Shown: piece after piece, positions 27,218-38,566 of the stretch
Layout: each line of letters opens with the position of its first letter
Position numbering within the stretch: position 1 is the stretch's first letter
Assembly (NCBI GenBank): GCA_902764345.1
Contig: CACWVT010000008.1
Span: 1-64,000, forward strand
Source of the DNA: an uncultured Ruminobacter sp.
GTDB taxonomy: Bacteria; Pseudomonadota; Gammaproteobacteria; Enterobacterales; Succinivibrionaceae
Length of the DNA stretch: 64,000 bases
Reading direction: 5' to 3'
The notes under the pieces: model-generated
Database searches by the model: none
Told to the model about the DNA's origin: nothing
Seen by the model: the letters and a program-made list of their open reading frames with translations, nothing else
Made by a program: the position numbers and the translations under genes

Positions 27218-28855
27218 GTGTCCAAGGTTGTTGCTTTAGTAGGTCGTCCGAATGTGGGTAAGTCCACATTGTTTAACCGTTTAACCAAAACGCGTGATGC
27301 GCTTGTGGCTGATTTTCCGGGACTTACCCGTGACAGAAAATATGGCCGCGCAATTTATAATGACAGTGAATATATCCTGATTGATACAGGCGGTATTGAC
27401 GGCAGTGAAGAGGGTATTGAAACCCATATGGCCGAGCAGTCCCTGCTGGCCATTGACGAGGCCGATCTTGTTTTCTTCCTGGTTGATGCCAGAAACGGTC
27501 TCACCTCAGGTGACTACATGATCGCCGATTATGTCAGACGTCACCAGAAAAAGACCGTACTGGTAGCAAACAAAATTGACGGTCTTGATTCAGACGTGGC
27601 AACTGCAGAACTGTATGCTCTGGGTATTCCTAATATTTATCCTATTTCCGCAAGCCACGGCCGCGGTCTCAGTTCCCTTCTTGACGAAGTGCTGGCACCG
27701 GTTCTTTCTGACGGTGAAGAGCATCTTCTTCCTGAAGCGGGGCCTTTTGATGATCCGGACGTAATCAAATGGGAAAAGGGCTTTGAATTCCTGGACAATG
27801 TTCCGATGGACAAGGAAGCCGGCGGTTTCGACTGGCATGCCTGGAAGAAGCGTCATCAGAACGGCGGTGATGCCAACGAGTCAGAAGGTGAAGGTTCAGG
27901 TAATGATGAAGCAGCGGCAAAGGCCGAAGAGAAGGAAGAGCATGACGGTTCATTCTCCGATCTTCCTGTAAAATTTGCCATTGTCGGACGTCCTAACGTA
28001 GGTAAGTCAACCTTAACCAACCGTCTCCTCGGAGAGGACCGCGTTATCGTGTTCGATATGCCCGGTACAACACGTGATTCCATCTACATTCCTCTTAAGA
28101 AGGATGATCAGGAATACATCGTAATAGATACTGCCGGTGTCCGTAAGCGCAAGAAGGTTAACGAGGCAGTGGAAAAGTTCTCCGTGGTTAAAACCCTTCA
28201 GGCGATTGAGGACAGTAACGTTACCATTCTGGTAATCGATGCCAATGCGGGCGTAACCGATCAGGACCTTAGCCTTTTAAGCTTTATCATTCAGAGTGGC
28301 CGTTCACTGGTTATCGCCGTTAACAAGTGGGACGGACTTGATAAGGACGTGAAGGAAAAGGTTAAGCAGGATCTTGAACTCCGTTTGGGCTTCGTTGACT
28401 TTGCCGAAATACACTTTATTTCCGCACTGCACGGTACCGGTGTAGGACATCTGTTTGAATCCATTCTCAGTGCCTACAGATCAGCAACCACCCGAGTAAG
28501 TACCTCCAAGCTCAACCGCATTCTGACCATGGCCACCCAGGAGCTTCAGCCTCCGCTATCCAACGGTCGCCGCGTTAAGCTCAAGTATGCCCATGCCGGC
28601 GGTTACAATCCTCCGCGTATTATCATTCACGGTAACAAGACAGGTGATCTGACCGATGCCTACAAGCGTTACCTGAATAATTACTACCGTAAGAGCCTGC
28701 ACATCATCGGTACTCCGATAAGTCTGGAATTCCATGACAGTGAGAATCCGTTTGAAGGTAAGAAGAATAAACTTACCCAGAGTCAGATCAGAAAGCGCAA
28801 GCGTATGATGGACTTTGTGAAGAAGGCGAAAAGAGATCGTAAAAAGAAGAAGTAA
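27218..28855 (+). CDS. der: Ribosome-assembly GTPase Der (EngA)
   Basis: Der is an essential GTPase with two tandem G domains needed for 50S maturation. Both P-loops are identical in style ([14 protein letters not shown] and [14 protein letters not shown]). The G3 and G4 motifs (DTGG, DTAG, NKID, NKWD) are present, as is the C-terminal KH-like domain with [13 protein letters not shown]. The linker between the G domains is long, acidic and Gly/Glu-rich. I place the start at the GTG at 27218 ([12 protein letters not shown]). It has GAGGA 7 bases upstream and aligns with known Der N-termini; an ATG at 27203 and a TTG at 27194 are in frame but poorly placed. Confidence 0.94.
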   Translation: MSKVVALVGRPNVGKSTLFNRLTKTRDALVADFPGLTRDRKYGRAIYNDSEYILIDTGGIDGSEEGIETHMAEQSLLAIDEADLVFFLVDARNGLTSGDYMIADYVRRHQKKTVLVANKIDGLDSDVATAELYALGIPNIYPISASHGRGLSSLLDEVLAPVLSDGEEHLLPEAGPFDDPDVIKWEKGFEFLDNVPMDKEAGGFDWHAWKKRHQNGGDANESEGEGSGNDEAAAKAEEKEEHDGSFSDLPVKFAIVGRPNVGKSTLTNRLLGEDRVIVFDMPGTTRDSIYIPLKKDDQEYIVIDTAGVRKRKKVNEAVEKFSVVKTLQAIEDSNVTILVIDANAGVTDQDLSLLSFIIQSGRSLVIAVNKWDGLDKDVKEKVKQDLELRLGFVDFAEIHFISALHGTGVGHLFESILSAYRSATTRVSTSKLNRILTMATQELQPPLSNGRRVKLKYAHAGGYNPPRIIIHGNKTGDLTDAYKRYLNNYYRKSLHIIGTPISLEFHDSENPFEGKKNKLTQSQIRKRKRMMDFVKKAKRDRKKKK

Positions 28856-28891
28856 GGCACGGCTTTTCAGGTTTGCCTAATCGCTGATAAG

Positions 28892-28920
28892 GTCCCGGCT
28901 CCGGTAAGAGTCGGGACTTT
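28892..28920 (+). terminator. Terminator of der
   Basis: GTCCCGGCTC (28892-28901) pairs with GAGTCGGGAC (28908-28917) with one G-U, followed by TTT. Confidence 0.65.
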
Positions 28921-29128
28921 GACTGTAATGAGAGGCAGATTCATTACGCTTACGTGAGATCGGTGAATGCGGACAGGTCCGTGTTTTTTCAGGGCTCTGG
29001 TGAACTTAAAGATGTCTCAATTTGCCGACAGTGCTCAGTCAGTCTTAAATGGATAAAAGAGTCTGTTCATGATCTTCGGGCATGCTGAACACGGACTGTA
29101 GTATTCTGGATTATTAAAAGGAAAAAAC

Positions 29129-29617
29129 ATGGCTGTAATTAAAAAGAACATATGTCACTGTGGTCTTACCGGAAAGGATTACCGCAGCTGCTGCGGTCTG
29201 TATCATACAGGAGCCAGGGTTACGGACAGATCTCCGCTGGAGGTGCTGATGAGCCGTTACAGCGCATTCTGTGAAAGCAACGGGGAATATCTGTTAAAGA
29301 CCTGGCATCCTGATTTCAGACCGGATACCACTGCCAAAAAATTCAGCAGGGAAATAAAGAACGGCGGTAAGTGGATAAGGCTCAAGGTTAACGGAGTACT
29401 GGTTAATCCGGGACGAACCGAGGCCATGATCAGGTATGAACTGTCATACCGGGATGCATCAGGAGTTGTCAGAAGCACCTGCGTGTCCAACTTCGTATTT
29501 GAAGACGGAAGATGGTTCTATACCGATGAGGCGGAAAATACGGACATGAACGCACTGCCGCCTGAACTTGATTCTGCAGATACCGTACGGGCCGAGCTTG
29601 ACCTGATTGCAGGCTGA
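29129..29617 (+). CDS. ychJ: YchJ-family (UPF0225) protein with a single SEC-C motif
   Basis: The 162-aa protein starts with a metal-binding SEC-C-like motif (CHCGLTGKDYRSCCGLYHTG). An NTF2-like domain follows, with the family phrases EVLMSRYSAFCESNGEYLLKTWH and FVFEDGRWFYTDE. E. coli YchJ has a second SEC-C motif at the C-terminus; this one ends DLIAG without it. The biochemical role of the family is unknown. AAAGGA precedes the ATG, and the gene is monocistronic. Confidence 0.82.
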   Translation: MAVIKKNICHCGLTGKDYRSCCGLYHTGARVTDRSPLEVLMSRYSAFCESNGEYLLKTWHPDFRPDTTAKKFSREIKNGGKWIRLKVNGVLVNPGRTEAMIRYELSYRDASGVVRSTCVSNFVFEDGRWFYTDEAENTDMNALPPELDSADTVRAELDLIAG

Positions 29618-29652
29618 ATAAAACCGTAACGTTTCCTCCATTAAGGATAACT

Positions 29653-29673
29653 GAGAGGATAACGAATCCTCTC
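29653..29673 (+). terminator. Hairpin after ychJ
   Basis: GAGAGGAT (29653-29660) pairs with ATCCTCTC (29666-29673). There is no T-run. The remaining gap to the permease gene (29674-29939) shows no gene and no riboswitch that I recognise. Confidence 0.45.
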
Positions 29674-29939
29674 ATCACCATACAGGTGGCTCCGTTTGTC
29701 TTTTAGCGGACTCGGGGACAGATGGCTTAAAATTCTTTCTCCGATTCTCTTTTTACCGATTGCTAGACCTTCATCAAAAAAGCGTCAGTTGAGCACATGA
29801 TTTTTTCGGGAAATGCGTCAGGCATTAGATAAGATAATCTTATGGACATGGTATTAATGCACGGTACCGAGTAATGCCGGTATCGTTTTTTCTGAGGGAT
29901 TCTCTCTGTTAGCAGGAGAGCTTATAAGGCAGGTGCGTC

Positions 29940-31211
29940 ATGAATAAAGATACTGACGGCGGTGACGTCGCACGCAGCGAAGTTGACGGTGACTATTCCT
30001 TTGAGCCTGTTCCACTTTCGGCCAGAAAGGGATTCATTCCGCTTCTCTTTGTAATGATGGGATTTACCTTTAATTCCACAGGTATGAATGTCGGGGCCAA
30101 GATGGGGGTGGGCGCTGACATGACCGAATTTGTTCTGGCTCTTATACTCGGCGGAATCTTTCTGGCGATCTTTACGGGATTGCTTGCCTTTATAGGTTCC
30201 AGAACCGGGATGACCTTTGACCAGCTTGCCAGGAGGTCTTTCGGCACAACAGGTTCAAAATTTCCTTCACTTATAATCTCCGTTACCCAGATCGGATGGT
30301 TCGGTGTCTGTTCGGCAATGTTTTCCCAGCCCGTGGCGGAATATTTCGGCTGTTCTCCATACGTTATCATCGCCTGTGCCGGGGTATGCATGACGGCGTC
30401 GGCATATGTCGGATTCAAGGGACTGGAGATTATAAGCTATATAGCCGTTCCGCTGATTATAGTGCTGGGAATGTGGTCCATTTATCTTGCCATGGAGGGA
30501 ACTCACGGTTGTTCGGATATTTTCAGCAATCATCCGGTAATCCATAATCTGAATGCACTGGTTGGCATGGTTATAGGAAGCTTTGTTTCCGGAGGGTGTT
30601 CCACTCCGAATTTCACAAGGTTTGCCCGAACCTCAAAAAGTGCCGTGATATCTACCGTGGCTGCCTTCCTTTTGGGGAATTCACTGATGCTGATTTTCGG
30701 AGCAGTGGGCGGGGCCGTTACCGGTAAGGATGACATATTCTACGTCATGATTGCTCAGGGACTGGTTCTGTCAGCGTTCGTGGTTCTCGGTGCCAATATC
30801 TGGACAACCAACGACAATGCTCTGTATTCTGCAGGTCTCGGTCTTTCCAATATCTTTACGGTAAGAAAGAAGAAAATGGTTCTGGCAGGCGGAGTCGTGG
30901 GAACGGTGTGTGCCTTCTGGCTTTACAGTAATTTCGTGTCATGGCTTCTCATTTTAAGTGCCACGCTTCCCGCAATCGGCATAATCATGATTCTGGACTA
31001 TTTCTTTTACCCTCATAAGTACGTCGGGGGAGCACCTGATTCGATCTGCCGAATTCCCGCACTGGCAGGAACCATACTTGGGCTTCTCGCCGGTAATTTC
31101 ATAAAATACGGAAACAGCGGGGTTAATGCCATAATTACGGCTGCCGTTGTGTGGTTTGTCTGTCAGATTGCTGAAAAGAGATTCCGTGCCGCCCATGCTG
31201 CGGACAAATGA
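29940..31211 (+). CDS. Cytosine/purine permease, CodB-like (NCS1 family)
   Basis: The 423-aa membrane protein has about 12 hydrophobic segments. CodB-like features include VPLSARKGFIPLLFVMMGFT, FDQLARRSFG, TQIGWFGVCSAMF, FTRFARTSKSAV and WTTNDNALYSAGLGLSN. NCS1 CodB-type carriers import cytosine or related bases with a cation. No cytosine deaminase (codA) is adjacent, so the substrate is not proven. The ATG at 29940 follows GGCAGG. A bidirectional terminator separates it from the convergent gdhA. Confidence 0.82.
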   Translation: MNKDTDGGDVARSEVDGDYSFEPVPLSARKGFIPLLFVMMGFTFNSTGMNVGAKMGVGADMTEFVLALILGGIFLAIFTGLLAFIGSRTGMTFDQLARRSFGTTGSKFPSLIISVTQIGWFGVCSAMFSQPVAEYFGCSPYVIIACAGVCMTASAYVGFKGLEIISYIAVPLIIVLGMWSIYLAMEGTHGCSDIFSNHPVIHNLNALVGMVIGSFVSGGCSTPNFTRFARTSKSAVISTVAAFLLGNSLMLIFGAVGGAVTGKDDIFYVMIAQGLVLSAFVVLGANIWTTNDNALYSAGLGLSNIFTVRKKKMVLAGGVVGTVCAFWLYSNFVSWLLILSATLPAIGIIMILDYFFYPHKYVGGAPDSICRIPALAGTILGLLAGNFIKYGNSGVNAIITAAVVWFVCQIAEKRFRAAHAADK

Positions 31212-31286
31212 TGCGTACGGGGGTATAAGAGTTTCCGCTACCCGGAGTCATATGGGAAGGAATAAGACAGGTGAAGTCTGAAAAAG

Positions 31287-31314
31287 AAAAGGTCTCACAA
31301 AGGTGAGACCTTTT
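31287..31314. terminator. Bidirectional terminator between permease gene and gdhA
   Basis: AAAAGGTCTCAC (31287-31298) pairs with GTGAGACCTTTT (31303-31314). There is an A-run on the left and a T-run on the right, so it can stop transcription from both converging genes. Confidence 0.88.
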
Positions 31315-31354
31315 CAGTATGTTTCAGATGACTAATGCATCAGATACGCAGGTA

Positions 31355-32698
<1,344 letters not shown>

Positions 32699-32790
32699 TT
32701 ATCCTAAAAGTTATTTATCTGGATTTTGTTAATACCTAAAAATATGTGTGCAACAACATCTGGCAATAACCAAAATACACGCAAATACAT

Positions 32791-32819
32791 ATTATTTTTT
32801 TAATTGCATAAAATGTCAA
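32791..32819 (-). promoter_or_regulatory. Strong predicted promoter of gdhA
   Basis: On the minus strand a perfect TTGACA (complement of 32814-32819) is separated by 17 bases from AATAAT (complement of 32791-32796, five of six to TATAAT). It lies about 100 bases upstream of the gdhA ATG, leaving a leader of roughly 95 nt. Confidence 0.78.
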
Positions 32820-33028
32820 GAATTTATGATTAAAAGTCCGAATTATTTTCGGTGACAATTATCCGTAAAATCGGTGAAAATGCCTGATTATCAATGGCAG
32901 GAAGTGTTTTTGGGTAAATGAATAATTATGCGTAAATATGAATATTTATACAATAATGTTTGTTTTGTGAACAGCAAAAACGGTATGAAAAATACGTTTT
33001 TTTAACCGGGAGCCTCTGGAAAACAAAA

Positions 33029-33075
33029 GACCGGAAAAAATGATTTTTTCCGGTCCGCTCCCCGGACGTCCGGGG
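33029..33075 (-). terminator. Tandem hairpins downstream of the 46-aa basic protein gene
   Basis: GACCGGAAAAAA (33029-33040) pairs with TTTTTTCCGGTC (33044-33055). A 16-bp perfect palindrome CCCCGGACGTCCGGGG (33060-33075) sits beside it. Both lie just past the stop of the small minus-strand gene. Confidence 0.7.
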
Positions 33076-33105
33076 ACTGAATTGTCTTATTCTGAAAAAC
33101 AGACA

Positions 33106-33246
33106 TTAAACTTCGGTCTTTTCAAAATGAATGGTATAAAGAACATGACGGCGCTGTCTGTTTCTGCGCTTGGCAACAAGTGACGGAACTCTGTGTTTGG
33201 ACAGTCTGCTTGCTGTAAATCTGGAGAGTTTCAATCCTCTTTTCAT
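33106..33246 (-). CDS. 46-residue strongly basic protein, unrecognised
   Basis: A short minus-strand gene encodes MKRGLKLSRFTASRLSKHR, then VPSLVAKRRNRQRRHV, ending IHFEKTEV. About a third of the residues are Lys, Arg or His, which is typical of a ribosomal or nucleic-acid-binding protein. It does not match bL34, bL36, Sra or RMF as I know them. Support for it being real: AAAGGA stands 8 bases before its ATG, and two hairpins lie immediately downstream. The flanking gap between gdhA and purL is otherwise empty. I make no functional assignment. Confidence 0.62.
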   Translation of the reverse strand: MKRGLKLSRFTASRLSKHRVPSLVAKRRNRQRRHVLYTIHFEKTEV

Positions 33247-33561
33247 GGCTGTAATCCTTTATTCTGTAATTTTATTTGCCGAATAACTCCGGGAATGCAT
33301 GTGCCGCACGGCTGAACGGAAAGGTAAAAATGCCGAAAGCCCCGGTTTCAGGCACTCTGCCGGTGTCCGATACCCGGAAGGTCCGTTTGCGGGAATGATA
33401 TTTGGGGTTCGCCCGGAAAATTCGGGTAAAGAGTATACTACTATCTTTACGGTTTGTTAATTATTATTACCGGATTCGGCATCTTATCCGATTTGTCGCG
33501 TGAATAACATGTAATGACGTAACCGTACATCATTAATGTGTACTTTTATCACAATTTTAAC

Positions 33562-33567
33562 TATAAT
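33562..33567 (+). promoter_or_regulatory. Candidate -10 of purL
   Basis: A perfect TATAAT lies about 80 bases upstream of purL; no convincing -35 stands 17 bases before it. I saw no PurR operator of the ACGCAAACGTTTGCGT type in 33250-33648. That gap otherwise shows no gene. Confidence 0.4.
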
Positions 33568-33648
33568 TACCATGTTTTTTATCACTAACTTTTTTCTTTA
33601 ATCCGTGCCATGCACGGATTGTTGTATACGTTCAAATTGAGAAGTCTT

Positions 33649-36600
33649 ATGGAAATTTTACACGGTGCTCCGGCTCTTTCTGAATTCCGTACCAAAAAGC
33701 TTTTATCCGGTTTTGCGGAAAAGGGATTAAAGATCAATTCCGTATATGCGGAATACGTTCATTTTGCCAATGTCAGTGCTCCTTTAACCGAACAGGAAAG
33801 AGACGTACTGGTTAAGCTCTTAACTTACGGTCCACATATTAATGAAAGTGAAACCAAGGGTACTCTTTACGTGGTTACTCCACGCCTGGGAACCATTTCT
33901 CCATGGTCATCAAAGGCTACCGATATTGCCCATAACTGTGCATTATCAAAGATCATCAGACTCGAAAGAGGTATTGCCTACTACATTGAAGGTGAAAGCA
34001 GCGGCTGCGCTGATGAAATTCTGCCTCTGATTCATGACCGCATGATGGAGCAGGTGTTTACCAATCTTAACGATGCCGAACAGCTTTTCGGTACCCAGGA
34101 TCCTAAGCCTCTTGTTTCAGTTGACATTTTAGGACAGGGCAAGGCCGCTCTTGAAAAGGCAAACGTTGAACTCGGTCTGGCACTTTCCGATGACGAAATG
34201 GATTATCTGGTAAAGAGCTTTACCGCTCTCGGCCGTAATCCTAACGACGTTGAACTTTACATGTTTGCCCAGGCAAACTCCGAACACTGCCGTCATAAGG
34301 TGTTCAATGCAGACTGGGTAATCGACGGTGTTCCTCAGGAAAAGTCTTTATTCAAGATGATAAAGAACACCTATGAAAAGAATCACGATTACGTGCTGAG
34401 TGCCTATAAGGACAACGCAGCCGTAATGGAAGGTTCCGTTGCAGGCAGATTCTTCCCGGATCCTGAAAGCCACACCTACAGCTTCCATCAGGAACCTATT
34501 CAGATTTTAATGAAGGTTGAAACTCACAATCATCCTACCGCCATTTCTCCATACCCTGGTGCAGCTACCGGTTCAGGCGGTGAAATCCGTGACGAAGGTG
34601 CAACCGGTGTGGGTTCAAAGCCAAAGGCAGGTATGTGCGGTTTCAGCGTGTCAAACCTCCGTATTCCTGGATTTGAACAGCCTTGGGAAACCGACTTCGG
34701 TAAGCCAAACCGTATTGACAGCGCTCTGGACATCATGATTGACGGTCCTCTGGGAGCTGCAGGCTTCAACAACGAATTCGGCCGTCCTAACATCAACGGT
34801 TACTTCAGAACCTATGAAGAATCAGTAGACAGCCATAACGGTCGTGAAATCCGCGGCTATCACAAGCCTATCATGCTTGCAGGCGGTCTCGGTAACATCA
34901 GAAACGAACACATTCAGAAGGGCGTTATTCCTGTAGGTGCCAAGCTTATTGTTCTCGGCGGTCCTGCAATGAATATCGGTCTCGGTGGCGGTGCCGCATC
35001 ATCAATGACCAGCGGTCAGTCAGCCGAGGATCTGGATTTCGCATCTGTACAGCGTGACAACCCTGAAATGGAACGCCGTTGTCAGGAAGTTATCGACGTG
35101 TGCTGGCAGATGGGTGAGAACAATCCTATCCTCTTTATTCACGACGTTGGTGCCGGCGGTCTTTCAAACGCTCTCCCTGAACTCGTAAATGACGGTAACC
35201 GCGGCGGTATCTTTGAACTGCGCAAGGTTCCAAACGATGAACCAGGCATGTCTCCGTACGAACTCTGGTGTAACGAATCTCAGGAACGTTATGTTCTTGC
35301 CGTAAGTGCCGAACAGTACGAAACCTTTGAAAAGATCTGTAAGCGTGAACGTGCAAACTTCGCCGTAGTGGGTACCGCTACCGAAGAACGCCGTCTGGTT
35401 CTGAACGATGAACACTTTAACAACAAGCCTATCGACCTTCCTCTTGACGTGCTTCTCGGAAAGCCTCCTCGCATGCACAAGAATGTTAAGACCTTAAAGG
35501 CTGAAGGTAAGAAGCTTGATCTCGAAGGCGTAACTCCGAAGGCTGCCGCAGAACGCATTCTGCGTCTCCCTGCAGTTGCGGAAAAGACCTTCCTCATCAC
35601 CATCGGTGACAGAACCGTAACCGGTCTCGTAACCCGTGACCAGATGGTGGGTCCATGGCAGGTTCCTGTTGCAGACTGCGGTGTAACCGCGGCTTCATAC
35701 GACACCTACTATGGTGAAGCAATGGCAATGGGTGAAAGAACTCCTGTTGCACTTCTTGACTATGCCGCTTCCGCACGCATGGCCGTAGCTGAATCAATCA
35801 CCAACATTGCTGCCGCATACATTGGTGACATCGAAAGAGTTAAGCTGTCTGCAAACTGGATGGCTGCTGCCGGTCACCCTGGTGAAGACGCCGGTTTATA
35901 TGCCGCCGTTAAGGCAGTAGGTGAAGAGCTCTGTCCTGCTCTCGGCATTACCGTACCTGTAGGTAAGGATTCAATGTCAATGAAGACCAAGTGGACTCAG
36001 GACGGTGAAGATCGTGAAATTACCGCACCTCTGTCACTCATCATCAGTTCATTTGCCCGTGTTGAGGACGTACGTTTAACCAAGACTCCTCAGTTAAGAA
36101 CTGACCTCGGTGAATCAAGTCTCGTATTCATCGATCTTGGTAACGGCAGAAACCGTCTCGGCGGTTCAGCACTGGCTCAGGTTTACAAGCAGCTCGGTGA
36201 CGAAACTCCTGATGTTAACAGCGCTTCACAGCTCAAGGGCTTCTTTGAGGCAATTCAGTTCCTCAATAAGAAGGGCTATATCATGGCTTACCATGATAAG
36301 TCAGACGGCGGTTTATTCACTACCATCGCTGAAATGGCGTTCGCAGGTCATACCGGTGTTACCGTAGATCTCGACACCTTAGGCAGTGACGACCTTGCAG
36401 TTCTCTTTAACGAAGAACTCGGTGCCGTAATCCAGGTAAGAAAGGAACATGTTGAAGATGTTCAGAACATTCTTTCAGGTCACGGCCTTGCCAACAATAT
36501 CTTTACCATCGGTACCCTCAACGGTGACGATCGTATCGTGTTCAGAAGAAACGGTGCTGACGTTATCAATGAAACCAGAACCTACTTCCGTTCAATCTGG

Positions 36601-37533
36601 GCTGAAACCACTTACCACATGCAGGCTCTCAGAGATAATCCTGCCTGTGCCGCAAGTGAATTCAAGGCTAAGTCAGATGACAAGGATCCTGGTCTCAACG
36701 TTAAGCTTACATTTGATGTTAACGAAGACGTTGCGGCTCCTTACATCGCCAAGGGCGTGGCTCCTAAGATTGCAATTCTCCGTGAAGAAGGCGTTAACTC
36801 ACAGGGCGAAATGGCTGCCGCATTCAACCGTGCAGGCTTTGAATGTATCGACGTTCACATGTCAGACATTCTGAATGCCCGCGTTACCCTTAAGGATTTC
36901 AATGCTCTCGCTGCATGCGGCGGTTTCTCCTACGGTGACGTTCTCGGTGCAGGTGAAGGCTGGGCCAAGTCCATCCTCTTCAATGCCCGTGCCCGTGATG
37001 AATTTGAATCATTCTTCAAGCGCAATGACACCCTGGCTTTAGGTATCTGTAACGGCTGTCAGATGATGTCAAACTTAAGGGACATCATTCCTGGTGCTGA
37101 ATTATGGCCTCGTTTCGTACGTAACGAATCAGAAAGATTTGAAGCAAGATTCAGTCTGGTTGAAATCCAGAAGTCTCCTTCACTCTTCTTCTCCGACATG
37201 GCCGGCTCACACATGCCAATCGCCGTATCTCACGGTGAAGGCCGTTCAGAATACCGTGATGCCGCACACCTCAGACAGGTTTCAGAAAGCGGTCTTGTAG
37301 CCGTACGTTACATTGATAACTACGGTAACGTAACTGAACGTTATCCTGCAAACCCTAACGGTTCACCTGAAGGTATTACCGGTCTCACCACCACTGACGG
37401 TCGTGTAACCATCATGATGCCTCATCCTGAACGCAGCATGAGAACCGTGTCAAACAGCTGGCATCCTGATGACTGGGGTGAAGGCAGTGCCTGGTTGAGA
37501 GCATTCAGAAACGCACGTAAGGCATTAGGCTAA
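33649..37533 (+). CDS. purL: Phosphoribosylformylglycinamidine synthase PurL (long form)
   Basis: PurL converts FGAR and glutamine to FGAM in purine synthesis. This is the single-chain type: an N-terminal PurS-like domain, two PurM-like catalytic halves ([40 protein letters not shown]), and a C-terminal glutamine amidotransferase domain. The nucleophile Cys1134 is in [12 protein letters not shown] and the His/Glu pair is near [13 protein letters not shown]. The 1294 residues match E. coli (1295). An in-frame ATG at 33610 would add 13 residues that do not align; [14 protein letters not shown] at 33649 does. Confidence 0.97.
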   Translation: MEILHGAPALSEFRTKKLLSGFAEKGLKINSVYAEYVHFANVSAPLTEQERDVLVKLLTYGPHINESETKGTLYVVTPRLGTISPWSSKATDIAHNCALSKIIRLERGIAYYIEGESSGCADEILPLIHDRMMEQVFTNLNDAEQLFGTQDPKPLVSVDILGQGKAALEKANVELGLALSDDEMDYLVKSFTALGRNPNDVELYMFAQANSEHCRHKVFNADWVIDGVPQEKSLFKMIKNTYEKNHDYVLSAYKDNAAVMEGSVAGRFFPDPESHTYSFHQEPIQILMKVETHNHPTAISPYPGAATGSGGEIRDEGATGVGSKPKAGMCGFSVSNLRIPGFEQPWETDFGKPNRIDSALDIMIDGPLGAAGFNNEFGRPNINGYFRTYEESVDSHNGREIRGYHKPIMLAGGLGNIRNEHIQKGVIPVGAKLIVLGGPAMNIGLGGGAASSMTSGQSAEDLDFASVQRDNPEMERRCQEVIDVCWQMGENNPILFIHDVGAGGLSNALPELVNDGNRGGIFELRKVPNDEPGMSPYELWCNESQERYVLAVSAEQYETFEKICKRERANFAVVGTATEERRLVLNDEHFNNKPIDLPLDVLLGKPPRMHKNVKTLKAEGKKLDLEGVTPKAAAERILRLPAVAEKTFLITIGDRTVTGLVTRDQMVGPWQVPVADCGVTAASYDTYYGEAMAMGERTPVALLDYAASARMAVAESITNIAAAYIGDIERVKLSANWMAAAGHPGEDAGLYAAVKAVGEELCPALGITVPVGKDSMSMKTKWTQDGEDREITAPLSLIISSFARVEDVRLTKTPQLRTDLGESSLVFIDLGNGRNRLGGSALAQVYKQLGDETPDVNSASQLKGFFEAIQFLNKKGYIMAYHDKSDGGLFTTIAEMAFAGHTGVTVDLDTLGSDDLAVLFNEELGAVIQVRKEHVEDVQNILSGHGLANNIFTIGTLNGDDRIVFRRNGADVINETRTYFRSIWAETTYHMQALRDNPACAASEFKAKSDDKDPGLNVKLTFDVNEDVAAPYIAKGVAPKIAILREEGVNSQGEMAAAFNRAGFECIDVHMSDILNARVTLKDFNALAACGGFSYGDVLGAGEGWAKSILFNARARDEFESFFKRNDTLALGICNGCQMMSNLRDIIPGAELWPRFVRNESERFEARFSLVEIQKSPSLFFSDMAGSHMPIAVSHGEGRSEYRDAAHLRQVSESGLVAVRYIDNYGNVTERYPANPNGSPEGITGLTTTDGRVTIMMPHPERSMRTVSNSWHPDDWGEGSAWLRAFRNARKALG

Positions 37534-37559
37534 CCGCGGGTTTTTCTTAAATGTTTATG

Positions 37560-37637
37560 CCGTGCTTTCCCGTCTGGGAAAGTACGGTATCAGGAAATAA
37601 AGAAAAAGTGTCATACCGGAAGGTATGACACTTTTTT
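37560..37637. terminator. Tandem terminators between purL and the Sel1-repeat gene
   Basis: The first stem is 37560-37571 with 37576-37587. The second, AAAAAGTGTCATACC (37603-37617) with GGTATGACACTTTTT from 37622, is flanked by A- and T-runs. It can end transcripts from both converging genes. Confidence 0.85.
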
Positions 37638-37700
37638 ATGTGTGAATAACTTTTTAAACTTTTCTCAGTTCCGGACGGGTAACGGCATTAAACCCCTGGG

Positions 37701-38375
37701 TTACCTGCCGGTCTCGTTCGCTCCTTTACAGCCGGACTGATTTCCTAATCTGCAGGCCTTAGCGAAATATTCCCGGGCTCTGGCATTGTCCTTTGCCGTT
37801 CCGAGACCGTACTTGTATGTGACGGCGACTTTAAGGCAGCCTTTGTCATTATTCAGTCCGCAGGCTTTTTCGGCATAATGTAAAATTTTATCCGTATCCT
37901 TTGTCTCGAAATAATACTGTGCCAGATTGTCACAGCCTTTGCCGTCGTTAAGGGAGCAGGCCTTTTCAAAATAGTTTGCCGCAGTGGACAAATCCCTGCT
38001 GACGCCATTGCCCTGAGCGTACATGTATCCGATGTTTATGCAGGCCGGGGCATAATTCATATTACAGGATTTTTCGTGGTATGATTCAGCCATGCCGTAG
38101 TTTTGTACTGTTCCCCGGCCTGTTTCGTACTGAAGTCCAAGCAGAAAACAACTTTTGGCGTCATCATGTCTGCACCCGGATTCATTGTAAGGTAAGGCTC
38201 CTTTGTAATCATTTTTATCAATGAGGTCTTTAGCTTTCGCAAGACACTCACTAACGTCGTTACAGACTTCTTCGGCAGGAGCGTGTTCTTTGGCGAGGGC
38301 GTTTACGCCAAAGGCAGGTGATATGAGTGCTGCCAGAAATGACATCACGAGCACAAGATGTTTTTTGTCGTTCAT
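37701..38375 (-). CDS. Secreted Cys-rich Sel1-like repeat protein
   Basis: The 224-aa protein has a signal peptide (VLVMSFLAALISPAFGVNALA) and about five Sel1-like helical repeats. Each repeat holds cysteines in register: C..D.AKSCFLLGLQYETG, SCNMNYAPACINIGYMYAQG, ACSLNDGKGCDNLAQYYF and ACGLNNDKGCLKVAVTYKYG. Paired cysteines about eight residues apart are the hallmark of the Helicobacter cysteine-rich (Hcp) beta-lactamase-like repeat proteins. In those, disulfides stabilise each repeat in the periplasm or outside. The function is unknown; protein binding is likely. It lies alone on the minus strand. Confidence 0.82.
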   Translation of the reverse strand: MNDKKHLVLVMSFLAALISPAFGVNALAKEHAPAEEVCNDVSECLAKAKDLIDKNDYKGALPYNESGCRHDDAKSCFLLGLQYETGRGTVQNYGMAESYHEKSCNMNYAPACINIGYMYAQGNGVSRDLSTAANYFEKACSLNDGKGCDNLAQYYFETKDTDKILHYAEKACGLNNDKGCLKVAVTYKYGLGTAKDNARAREYFAKACRLGNQSGCKGANETGR

Positions 38376-38505
38376 TTAAGTGTTTCTCAGGTGTTTTGGT
38401 AAACGCATTGTACGTCGGTCCGTACGGAAAACCGTAACCGCTGACGTAAAAGCATTAAATCACATTTTGCCGGTACCGTGCAAGATTGCCGGGATTTGGG
38501 CATAA

Positions 38506-38537
38506 AAAAACCTGAATGCCGGAGCATTCAGGTTTTT
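38506..38537. terminator. Terminator of ettA
   Basis: AAAAACCTGAATGC (38506-38519) pairs with GCATTCAGGTTTTT (38524-38537). The A-run on its left gives a U-run on the minus-strand transcript. Confidence 0.88.
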
Positions 38538-38566
38538 GAGTTTAATAAAGCGGATGAGTCATCGCA

